Part shown: positions 49,404 through 59,136 of the stretch, one piece after another | Layout of the letters: the number at the start of each line of letters is the position of its first letter | Position numbering within the stretch: position 1 is the stretch's first letter | From: Antrodiella citrinella | Taxonomy: Eukaryota; Basidiomycota; Agaricomycetes; Polyporales; Steccherinaceae | Direction of reading: 5' to 3' | Length of the DNA stretch: 64,000 nucleotides | Assembly: GCA_004802725.1 (NCBI GenBank) | Contig: SGPM01000095.1 | Location: 1 to 64,000, forward strand | Program-made: the position numbers and the translations under genes | Notes under the pieces: model-generated | Seen by the model: the letters and a program-made list of their open reading frames with translations, nothing else | Databases searched by the model: none | What the model was told of the DNA's origin: nothing

Positions 49404-51542
49404 ATGGCTTCTCTAGACGATCACAAGTAATGCTGCTCTATCACCCTATCTGGCATCTTGTCGACTGATGATATGGCCCTTTCACTCGTAGTGATTCTTC
49501 TTCGGACTGGAAATCGAAATACCAAGAAGTGGCCGATATGCTGGCAGAAACTCGTGCCGAACTCGATGATTTCCATGTTTCTAGTAAGGATCTAGAAGAG
49601 GAGCTGGAGAGAGAATTGGAGAGAACGGAGAAGGCGCAGCATGACCTGAAGATTAAGGTGGCCAAAGTTGAACATGAGCGGGATGAATGGAAGGTGCAGT
49701 GAACCTCTGCTTATCAGTTGTGCTGATGTTAATGCATGCAGTATCTCAGTCCAAATTCATGACTCTTCAAACTATGCATAATACTACCACAACATCACTC
49801 CAACGCGAGCTGGATACCTTGAGGCAGGACCATCAGAGAACGAAGATCCAGCTGCGCGAATTGGAGATGGGAAACGACGACTTAGAGCAGAATGAGCGTG
49901 CCATTTCTTCCAGTTTGGCGGATACAGAGCAGAGGTATTCGCGGGTCCTGGAGGAAAAGATTCTGTTGGAGCATGAGCTTCTGGACAAGGCGAACATAGA
50001 GGAGGAGAGTCAAAGGCTAAAGGACGAGCTCAGAGGTATGCCGCATATACTTAGTAGCCGATGAGGTGCAGCTAATCCGACTTCTTGTACGCAGATGCAA
50101 ACGAAGAGGTGAACATCCTGAAAGAGCAACTCACCGCTGCCACCCAACGCGCCCTCGCCGAAATGCCACCGTCCTCGAATGTCTCCGTCGCGTCGCATGA
50201 CCCGTCAGACGAAGAAAGCTTGTTGTCTACTCCGGCACCCATTGACTTGCAACTGTCCGACCTAACACCTCCCGAAGTCCCACACAAGGACTCACCATTC
50301 ACCCCGAAGCCCGCGCGACCAAAGATTGCTACTTCCTTGGAACAATCGCAACTCTTGCACCGTGCCGGGTTCCAGCCGCCAAAGAATTCCTTGTCCACTC
50401 CCCCGACCTCGATCCGTTCTCCGCTTGGTCGCTCTACTTCAGTACCCTCTTGGTCTGGTACTCCCTCACGTCTACCTCCCAAGACGGCTGTTCCACATGT
50501 CCGCCCCACTCCCATCAACCGCAATGCATCTATGATGAGTTCCACAAGTACTGTCACCAGCACAACCACGAAGAGTCGTGGCGTGCAGATGGTCTCAGAG
50601 ATGCGAGCGCGTGTTAAAGTCCTGGAACAAAAGATCCACACTCGCGTGCCCAGGCTGCGAATGGGCAGTGTCACTAGTCGGGCCGTATCCAATACACTCA
50701 GTACTCCACGAGCTGGCCCTTCTAGCGCGGCGGGATCACCCGCTCCTTCTACATCTTCGGCGTCGGTCAAGTCCTCATCTTATCACTCACATCACGAGGA
50801 TAAAGATACGACGATGAAGATGCGGAAACCTAGCTCGGAGTTGGAGAAAGAGAATCGTAGAACTCCGGCAGGTGACACTTCTGGCTGGGTTTTGATCATG
50901 GAGGATTCGCCATCTCCTGTTAAGAACAAGGAGAAGGAGATGAGGCGGACATCAAGCCCGAGCGCGCCTTCGTCATTCCGGCCGCTATCAATGACGTCTG
51001 CGTCACCTTCACCTACCAGCCTGCCTGGTAGTCGTGCCACCAGTGCGTTGTCGCAAAGCATCTTGCCTATGAGTAATAGGCGACCACAATCACGCTTATC
51101 CACATCGACAGAAGGCAGGAGTAGTATCAGCACGAACGCAACTACGTCGACATCGAGTTCGATACCCACGCCAATATCTCGGCCAACGACTCCCACATTC
51201 CTTCCAATTCCCTCGTCAGGCATGTACTCTTCGCATGATCTAAAGCGGTCAATGGGTCCGGGTGCCCAAGCGGGCAAGCGGGCGTCCTTTGGCAACGGCA
51301 CCACCGGCTCACCCATGTCCCCACCCTCGTCACTCCCCACGTACGGCGCGACAAGATCCACAGGGATAAAGGTGCCGTCATCGTTGGCGCAGAGCAGAAT
51401 CGGGCGGCCTGTGAGCACGGGTATGAATGGGCGGAAGAGTAGCGCAGAGAGCGAGCTGTCCGACGCCGGTGGAGCCACGAGCAAATACGGGCGGAGTAGG
51501 GCGGGCAGCGCGTCGGCATTGTTTGGGAGGAATCCACTGTGA
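49404..51542 (+). CDS. NudE-family dynein/LIS1 adaptor
   Basis: The start is MASLDDHK. After the first intron the N-terminal coiled coil runs DSSSDWKSKYQEVADMLAET, LDDFHVSSKDLEEELEREL and QHDLKIKVAKVEHERDEW. Then come KSKFMTLQTMHNTTTTSLQR, EMGNDDLEQNERAISSSL and LEEKILLEHELLDKANIEEE. This is the conserved NudE/Ndel1 domain that binds LIS1 and dynein. The C-terminal two thirds are Ser/Pro/Thr-rich and probably disordered, with one further short helical block (GVQMVSEMRARVKVLEQKIH). NudE supports nuclear migration in hyphae. The tail ends LFGRNPL. Four exons; the last is long (from about 50,095). Confidence 0.9.
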
Positions 51543-52488
51543 GCTCACCCAGAGGGTGGCTCGAGCGACACACCAGCAGACGAAGTACACTCATTTTCTT
51601 TCCTTGCATTTACTTATGACCTGTTCACGATATTCTGGCCTCGATTTCCCGTGCTTCCTATAGGTGTTCCTGGACTTTGTGTTCAATATCATGCACTCCC
51701 TGTCGACGTATTCTTCCGATTGGGGTCGCATTCGCTTAAGGCAACCTCCGATTGCCTTCAGGCGTGTTGACCTCTTTCTAATTCACTTTGCAAGCGAGCC
51801 TGCCCTCTGTCGGATTATCGTGTCTGACCGGGATGGGGGTGGAACTGCGTATTGGTAGTGGCGTGTATGATAGCTAACTTCGTATTCGTATAATTTTGCT
51901 ATGGTGCGATGTGGGTTGGCTGGTTGGCTACGCTGTGCTGACTCCCTACACCGTCCGGTGGCATTGCTGCTTAGCAAGCAGGGAGGACTGCCTGCAATGT
52001 TCCGGGAGGAGGAGGTCCGAGTCCATACGGGGACGCTGTCCGGATCCGCATGCCACTCGAAGCATCGGGTCTCGGACTCTGCTGAGTACAGTTGCTGAGT
52101 CGGCTCTTGGGCCATATGCTGTACTCTATACTTGCTTGCACCGCAGTCTCAAGCAAAGGTCATCAGGTTACCATGTTCACGACATTTAGGTCACGAGCGA
52201 GTATCATGATGAACGCAGGGAGTGGGCGCCATAGCCAAGTTCCATTGATCGAATCGAATCTCCTAGCCCTCGTGCTAGTCTGTACTCGGTAAGGTCTCTG
52301 ACATACCGACCCTTCGCTTCCAGTATTTATTAAAGACGGCTCCAGAATGCATCTACCCTCAATCCCCACTTGCTTTTCTCTTCCAACTTGTATCTCGTCT
52401 GCTCAAGCTCGATTGTCTGCTACTGCACGCTACTACTACCCACTCATCCCCATCATCACTCACCAACACATTCAGGTCGTGTGCAAGC
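51543..52488. other. Intergenic region, nothing supported
   Basis: About 950 bp between NudE and an F-box gene. Short frames have no start context or family match. The right end, with its pyrimidine-rich stretch near 52,370-52,470, is probably the promoter and leader of the F-box gene. Confidence 0.5.
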
Positions 52489-54282
52489 ATGACGGCCCTG
52501 GAAGCCAAGTACTACCACGCCTTGGAGGTCAACGTCGACGTGTCGACTAGATTCTCGGTATGTCTACCTGCCTCTTCTCATTCCAGCTCACCCAGCTCAC
52601 GAATGCCTCAGACCCGACAGAGATTGGGAACCGCTTCGACGGAAACACAAGTCGTGTACACCAATGCGACGAACCAGATTGTCGAGTCTGCCCGCAGTCT
52701 CAACGCTTCGTCCCCACTCTTGCAACTCCCCACAGAGCTTCTGCTCCAAATCGTCCACTCATACATTGCCCTCGGACGCAATCGCACGCAGAAGCAACTG
52801 TCGGCCAGGTATTACTCTTGGTTAGGAATCACCCACGTATGTCACCGCCTGCGCGTGGTAGCGCTAGCCGATCCCACCCTGTGGACACGCATCAGTGTTA
52901 TCCACCCGGAATTCCTGCGGGAGGTGCTTGCACGATCCCAGGGCATGCCGTTGACCTACGAACTCGGTCACATGTCTCAGGGCGAGTCAACCCTCTCTGC
53001 TGTGAACATGATGCTGGGATCGCTCGACCGCGTTGAGTCACTCAAGTACCTCTACTCCAGCAACCACTATGGCAAATTCCCAGAATTCACCTCACATGCC
53101 CCCAAGCTTCGGTCTTTGGAGGTCCGCAACGCCGAGCAGGTGCACCCCAGGACGGCGACTGTCAAAGCGCCTCTCTTCTTCAAAGACTGCGAGCTGCCCA
53201 TTTTGGAGAAGCTGGACGTAGCGCTCCTCCCGTTCGCCTCAGTGCAAGCGATGTTCCGCCCTTCTCTCAAGTTCCTGTCCATTTCCACTTCCACCGTGCC
53301 CGGCATTTCCTCCATTCTCATTAACGCACTGAAGGACATGCCGTTGCTGGAGACGTTGGACTTGCATCAGGTTCTTCCCGAGTCCAACTTTGTGACCACC
53401 CCAGAAGTCTCCTCGCAGCTTCCCATGGTCTCTCTACCGCGTCTTCGTTCACTACGCATCACCCGCTGTGGCGCCGTGGAATGTGCCGAGTTCTTGAGCC
53501 ATCTATCCTTCCCACCCACCACCACTCTCAACCTCGAGTTGCGTCCATGTGGACGCCGTCCCTGGGTAAACTCAGTTATTCCCAACCTTGCTGCCAAGTT
53601 CAAGGAACGACAGCCGATCGAGACCGTCTGCATCCATTCGCCATGGAACACAGATGTGCAAGTGACAGCTTGGTCTCGCACCATGTCCATGGACGAAATC
53701 GAAAGTCGGGAAGCCCCCACACCCGATCTTCTCATCAAGATGTACGGTCACAACAACGGCACCGTCGATTGTGACGAGACGCTTGTTTCTTTGACATGCG
53801 ACCTGCCACTCGCCAGCGTGAAGACTTTGGTCGTGGGCGAGCTCAGGGATTACCTCAAGCGGAACTCGAGTTGGATCGCTGTGTTCACGCCCATGGTCCA
53901 GATCGAAACCATGGGTCTCGTTGCTTCCACTGGGGAGTTCGTCGCATCGGTATTCCACCCACCTCGCGACCAGAAGCCGTCGTTCGTGGGCTCGGGCGAG
54001 GTCATGCCGAAGTTGAAGACCCTCAGTCTTCGCAAGGTCGCCTTCAAGGTCGACTACGAGGAGGACGTCATCTACCCCTACGACTACATCCACGCTTTGC
54101 GCTCGTGTTTGACTTCTCGCTCCGAGAAGTGCGTGAAGCTAGAGACTCTTCGCATTCGCGAGGCGATCAACCTTGGGGAGGACGACGTGGAAGTGTTCAA
54201 GAACGTCGCGACCAATGTGGATTGGGATCACATCATGAAGACAGAGTCAGTAAGACGGAAGTTGACGGACGAGAAGCTGTGA
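52489..54282 (+). CDS. F-box protein
   Basis: A single open frame of 597 aa with no need for introns. The start MTALEAKYYHALEVN is followed at about residue 80 by the F-box: PLLQLPTELLLQIVHSYIAL, then SWLGITHVCHRLRVVALADP and TLWTRISVIHPEF. This is the typical mushroom F-box-like form. The rest has leucine-rich segments such as APKLRSLEVRNAEQV, LPILEKLDVALLPF, LPRLRSLRITRCGAVEC and PKLKTLSLRKVAF. It probably recruits a substrate to an SCF ubiquitin ligase; the substrate is unknown. A possible small intron at 52,558-52,597 could be spliced, but is not required. Confidence 0.83.
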   Translation: MTALEAKYYHALEVNVDVSTRFSVCLPASSHSSSPSSRMPQTRQRLGTASTETQVVYTNATNQIVESARSLNASSPLLQLPTELLLQIVHSYIALGRNRTQKQLSARYYSWLGITHVCHRLRVVALADPTLWTRISVIHPEFLREVLARSQGMPLTYELGHMSQGESTLSAVNMMLGSLDRVESLKYLYSSNHYGKFPEFTSHAPKLRSLEVRNAEQVHPRTATVKAPLFFKDCELPILEKLDVALLPFASVQAMFRPSLKFLSISTSTVPGISSILINALKDMPLLETLDLHQVLPESNFVTTPEVSSQLPMVSLPRLRSLRITRCGAVECAEFLSHLSFPPTTTLNLELRPCGRRPWVNSVIPNLAAKFKERQPIETVCIHSPWNTDVQVTAWSRTMSMDEIESREAPTPDLLIKMYGHNNGTVDCDETLVSLTCDLPLASVKTLVVGELRDYLKRNSSWIAVFTPMVQIETMGLVASTGEFVASVFHPPRDQKPSFVGSGEVMPKLKTLSLRKVAFKVDYEEDVIYPYDYIHALRSCLTSRSEKCVKLETLRIREAINLGEDDVEVFKNVATNVDWDHIMKTESVRRKLTDEKL

Positions 54283-54711
54283 AGTTATCATTTTCCCTCT
54301 GTTCTTGATTCACGCATAGCTCTCTTGTGACATGTAATTGTACGCCAGTCGTCTGTTTTCTTCCTCTTATACCCCACTTGTACTGTATCATGGACCTCCC
54401 GCGCTGTTGTGGTTTTTTGTTGTCATTATTGCATTCGTGTTTCGTGTTCCGTGTAATTACCTCTACTACTCTATATGTACAGTATATGAACTGCAAGCTA
54501 TTCCAGTACTTTAACGAGAAAGAGCGTGTGCTCGTCGGGACATTCAGGATGAACAGTTGAATGAGTCAGCAAAAGGCCTTGTCACGTCTGATAAGTCATA
54601 CGATATTGAGCGTCTAAAATGTATTGGGTGGCGCGTGGTCTGTTGCAGTCTGTTGCCAATGCTTTCACCTTTCGCCGGTCTCATTCAACCTCCCAACAAT
54701 CTTCTCAATTC
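54283..54711. other. Intergenic region upstream of ESS2
   Basis: About 430 bp. An in-frame Met at 54619 could extend ESS2 by 31 residues. The rest shows no coding signal; it holds the 3' end of the F-box gene and the ESS2 promoter. Confidence 0.4.
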
Positions 54712-56362
54712 ATGTCGTCTTCATCGTCAGAACTTGATCTCTCTCTCAACAAACAGAAAGTCCTTGACGAAGATGAATACACCGAAGCACTCTCTCACAT
54801 CATTGCACGCGACTTCTTTCCTTCACTCGTCCACCTCGATGCAACGAACGAATACTTGGACGCATGGCAGTCCAAAGACCCAGAATTGATCTATGCATCT
54901 GTTCGTCGGCTAGAACAGCTACAGACACCCGCAACTCGACGTGGCCGAGCCAGTTATCAAACACCTTCGCAAACACCATACGCAGCCGGTCCTTCGGACA
55001 CACCCCTACCTACAGCTTCGAGCTCTCGGGGACCGCCACCAGCTAAACGACCACGATATGACACGGATATGAGCTTGGATGGGTTCCAAGCACGGTATAC
55101 ATCTGAAGACAACTCGAGTTTTACGCAAATCCTGGACGAGGAGAACAGGGTGAGGAGAGAAAGGTGGTCATGGGCTTGGGAGGCGCAGAAGAGAGTGGAG
55201 GAACAGAGAGGGAAGATGATAGAGCAGAGAGAGAAGCTGTTGATTGAGGCACCTGCGGGAGCTGGGGTCAGGGAGAAGTTCATGATTGAGGCACCTGTAC
55301 CGAGGAACCTGATCACGCTGGGAAGTGAGGAGTTGGACGAGGACAGGGATGAGGAATTCGAAGTGGAGAGGTCGTTGGTCCTCAGGTCCATCCCGGCTGA
55401 AGAGAATGAAGGAGATGTGATGGCACCAAAGAAGGACAAACGTTCGGCGGGTGTGGATAGTTGGAAGTTCAAGGTATGCTACATTGTGCATTCCGACCAC
55501 GTACCCCTTCTTACTCGTACTGTTCAGGCTCGCAATTCTCTCATGTTTCCACCAGATGCAGATCAGTCGCCATATAGTGTGAAACCATCTGAAGCCACAA
55601 CGGATCCGAAAGTAGTGCCCAAGGTCATCAAGTACCCTAACACCCGTCTCCCGGAACAAGATGATACGCACCACAACCCGTCTCCCTCTGAGCCACCGAG
55701 TCCGACTCGAAGCCGCATTGATGCTGCCATTGCCGGAACGCCTTGTAGGTCCTTTGTTCTTCCATTGCAATGTATACAGCTGAACAACTACCCCAGATCG
55801 TCCGAAGTCTCCCAGCGGCGATAATTTCACCCTTGTCCCCGCAGTTCCGTCTCCTACGCCGTCTCAACTAGGGTCAGCAGCAGTCAAAGAGCTTATGACA
55901 TGGGGTAGCTTGACAGCGACGCCTCGAATCCTTTCGCAATCCGATGATCCGGCGGGAACGTCAATGCCACCGCCCACGACACCTTTTCGGATATCGGAAC
56001 CGTCGTCACGAGAACGACTGTCTCATAGGCTGTCTGTCAGTGCTGCAAAAAGTTTACGAGCCAAGGCAGTGTTGCTCGGCGGGCCTTCTGCGCGGACGCC
56101 GAGCAGTCTACGCAGCATCGCCACACCAGTCCGGAAAGGCTCGATGCCGCCGCCTTCGTGGACGCCGAAGAGAGAAGCAGGTGGGCTGACACCTGCCGCG
56201 AGGCGACTGTTGGACAGAACAGCGATGGGTACTGCTGCGGCCAGGCGTGCGCAGGCTATGCGACAGACAGCGGGATGGCAGGGAGAAAGTTCGAGTGCTG
56301 CGGAAAGAGATCTTAACAGAGTAAGGTGGACACCGAGTCCCGTTACACGCAGAGATGGATGA
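54712..56362 (+). CDS. Splicing-related nuclear protein ESS2 (DGCR14, Bis1)
   Basis: The start MSSSSSELDLSLNKQK leads into the family signature: VLDEDEYTEALSHIIARDFF, PSLVHLDATNEYLDAW. Later blocks are FQARYTSEDNSSFTQILDEE, RVRRERWSWAWEAQKRVEEQ and, after an intron, FKARNSLMFPPDADQSPY. The C-terminus contains VKELMTWGSLTATPRIL, FRISEPSSRERLSHRLSVSA and LTPAARRLLDRTAMGTAAAR. ESS2/DGCR14 binds the late spliceosome (C complex). The protein is about 500 aa, the usual length. Introns lie at about 55,474-55,527 and 55,745-55,848, the second less certain. It runs convergent to the next gene. Confidence 0.92.
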
Positions 56363-56454
56363 TTCTTAAAGAGCAATATTATATCTTGTAGCAAGATGGA
56401 ATGTAACAGTACTATACATATGACCCGATGCTGTACATCATTTCACGTCGTGTC

Positions 56455-57376
56455 CTACTGCGCAAGCTTCCTACGCTTAGGCTGAGGTTGATCTTCGTCT
56501 TCAACCTTCTTGTCATCGGGAGCTGTGGATGAGGAATCTTTCGACTTCGACGATGGTATCTCCTTGTTCGAAGGATCATCCTTCTTAGCTTCGGAAGATG
56601 CGGCTTTTGGTTTCTTCTTGACTAGTACACCTTTCAGAGATTTCTTGCTATCCTTTCTTGCGGTGACTGGTGCTTTGGGTGGTGTTGGGGCGGCGGCGGC
56701 GGCTGGTGCCACTTTCATTGGCGGAGGTTTTGCCGCGTTTTCACGAGCAGCAACGGCCCTAAACGACAACGTTCAGTACAACAAGCGCAAGCAAGACGAC
56801 CTCGGTCCTACTCTTTGAAACCTTTGACCTCTTCTCCATCCTTCTGTTCACGCAGTCGCTCTTCTTCCCGTTGCTGTTCCAGCACAGAATCCAGGAAGAG
56901 AACTTCATCTTCTTCCAATGCACGGAACTGGTTGCCTAGTCCTCGTTGAGTCTCCACCTAACACACTAGAACATTCGGGATACCTAGTTTATTGCGTGCC
57001 TCCCATTCTTCTTGTTTGGCTGCCTGAACCGCATGAGGTTCCTGTGATTCGATTCACGACCAGGGTGCTTACTTTGTTAGCGGCTAGTTTCTACAAACAT
57101 GTGTGAGTAAGTAGCTTGTGTATGGTAGAGCTATAAACACGGACCTCCGCGAGACTCCGACCATCGAACACATCCTCCACTGGCTGAGGCGGGGGCTCTT
57201 GACCAAGTCTACGGATGACGTGAGCTGAATGGCTGTGTGGGGAGAGGGGGCTCGGTGTACCTCGCGTAGGCTGCTTTCCACTGCTCGTCTCGCCGCGCAT
57301 TTGCTGTCTCTATATCTGCTTGAGATACAAAGCGCGAGCCGACTGCGCCAGATGAGATAGAAGGAATATCGTCCAT
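56455..57376 (-). CDS. FAM192A/Fyv6 N-terminal domain protein
   Basis: The start is MDDIPSISSGAVGSRFVSQA, followed by DIETANARRDEQWKAAYA, which is the FAM192A/Fyv6 opening (RFVS.xxx...R.xEW). Short exons then give EPPPQPVEDVFDGRSLAE, NKAAKQEEWEARN, and LGNQFRALEEDEVLFLDSVL with a Glu-rich helix. The last exon starts at about 56,758 and is Ala/Pro/Lys-rich, ending PKRRKLAQ, probably a nuclear signal. In yeast Fyv6 is a second-step splicing factor; human FAM192A (PIP30) binds the PA28-gamma proteasome activator. About four exons. Confidence 0.85.
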
Positions 57377-57552
57377 TATAGACTGAGCTGAGTGGGACAA
57401 GGTGGGATCGGCGCTAGTGTTACTACTGCTAACGGAAGCCTCTTTTATTCCGAGCCATATAATACTCTGTATCGGATTCCTCATCCCACTGCTGTCTCTC
57501 CTTTCCTTTGAACCTCCTCCTCTCCTTCCTCATCTGAGGTTCCGTCCTGTAA

Positions 57553-59136
57553 ATGTCCGCAAGGACATTCGCCCCAGATGCAGCAAATCCTCCCCGTTCA
57601 TCCGCCTCAATCACCAGTTTCGCAAGGTCTCAGGCTCAGAGCCCCAGCGTACGTACCGGCGGCAGCGGGAGGGCTGCGCCACCCTCTGGGATAAGGACCG
57701 TCGTTACTGCTCCTCGTACGCACCCGATCTCTTCGATTCTTTCACCGTGTGTAGCGACTTAGATTCCCCTAGCGTGGGCGCGCGATGAACCGCCTTCTCC
57801 CTACGACCAGGAGCCACACATAGCTCGCTCCGGGGAGTTCTCTGAGACCCATACTCGACCCTCAGATGTTGTCTCGTACCAGTCCTCCGTCCCGGATGAT
57901 CCAGGTGCCGGGCCTTCGCGCTGGTGGGCTTTCGCCAAGCACGGTTCATTCACTCCGCCCAATCCCTTTGGCACATTGCCACCGCGTCAAGAAGGTAGTG
58001 CACCGCGGGCTGGCATACAACTGCGCGAACGGTCAAAGTCCATCGCGTGGCTCACGTCGCCGATTCACAGACGTTCCGAAGATGAATCCAGTCCGATACT
58101 CAAGGAGAAACAACCACAGTCCGAAGCTCTACCACCTATTATGACGCGGAGAACACCTGCTGAACGGCCCTTTCATCTTGACCTCCCTGCCCCAGACCCT
58201 GTGGTCACTACCCTCTCGCACAATAAGACGCCAGGGTGGGATTCGCCTTGGACGCCAAGGCCGCCTGCGGATATTGCTGCCCGGGTCACAGGAAACGGTT
58301 CTCAGCCTGCTGCGTCGCGTTTACGAGATTCGGACACGGAAGATGATGAGCCGGAGAAACTGGGTAGTGCTTGGGCTAGACGGAAAAAGCGATTCAGATC
58401 ATTTATGCTGAACAACACTTACGTTCCGCTTGTAAGTTTCACCCCTTCATTTCGTCGTTTTGTCTGGATCTTGGTTGACTTTTGGATTTGCGCAGTTATT
58501 TCGTTTCATCAATATCACTTTTACTTCTGCTGCGCTTGGCATGGCTATCAAAATTCGAAATGTGGAGAGGGTTCACGGCGCCATGGGAGCTGTTGGTTCA
58601 TCCCCGTACGTGACCTACCAGCGGCTTGTCATTCCAAAGCTCACGTATTTACTAGAACTGTGGTGATCATTTTTGCACCTCTCACTATGGTTCACGTCAT
58701 GGCCGCCGTATATGTACGTGTCTTATCGATGCCTGCGCATGTTCGTCCATTAATCAAGCCCATCTTCGTCACTCAGATGGAATACTTTGGTCGACCTCTC
58801 GGTTTGTGGCGAACATCAGCTAAACTAGCACACACGTTGTTCGAGGTCGTGTTCATTTGTGCCTGGTCCGCCGCGCTCGCGTTATGCTTTGACAACTTCT
58901 TCACCTCCGTTATCCCATGTGCCTCCCTCTCCGCGACATCCTGGTACAACGAACTTCCACGACCCCCGCCTATAGCCTCTCTCAGCACTGGTGACGGACG
59001 GGGCATCTGTCGTAGACAACTGGCTCTGATATGTCTTGTCGGAGTGGGTCTGATCATGTACTGTTACAACCTTATTATCAGTCTGTTCAGGATCTTCGAG
59101 AAGGTAAAGTATCACCCCGTACACACCCTGGCATAA
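57553..59136 (+). CDS. Membrane protein similar to Srf1, regulator of phospholipase D
   Basis: The start is MSARTFAPDAANPPRSSASI. A long disordered cytosolic part follows, with an intron joining TAP to PWARDEPPSPYDQEPH. It includes SRWWAFAKHGSFTPPNPFG and AWARRKKRFRSFMLNNTYVP. Membrane segments come after it: LLFRFINITFTSAALGMAIK, SSPTVVIIFAPLTMVHVMAA, MEYFGRPLGLWRTSAKLAHT, LFEVVFICAWSAALALCFDN and RQLALICLVGVGLIMYCYNL. The order, with EYFGRPLGL between segments, matches fungal Srf1, which activates the phospholipase D Spo14 in yeast. The final exon is uncertain: the frame runs to a stop at 59136, but a good intron (59105-59170) would replace the last residues. Confidence 0.78.

Noticed and set aside
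50072..51484. Two long minus-strand frames (about 230 codons each)
   Set aside because: They mirror the Ser/Pro/Thr-rich last exon of the NudE gene and show no family features.
54619..54711. Upstream in-frame extension of ESS2
   Set aside because: The extension (MYWVARGLL and following) is not part of the family; the Met at 54712 directly precedes the conserved N-terminus.
57429..57614. 61-codon minus-strand frame upstream of the FAM192A/Fyv6-like gene
   Set aside because: It overlaps the start of the divergent Srf1-like gene, and the MDDIPSI start at 57376 already gives a complete family N-terminus.
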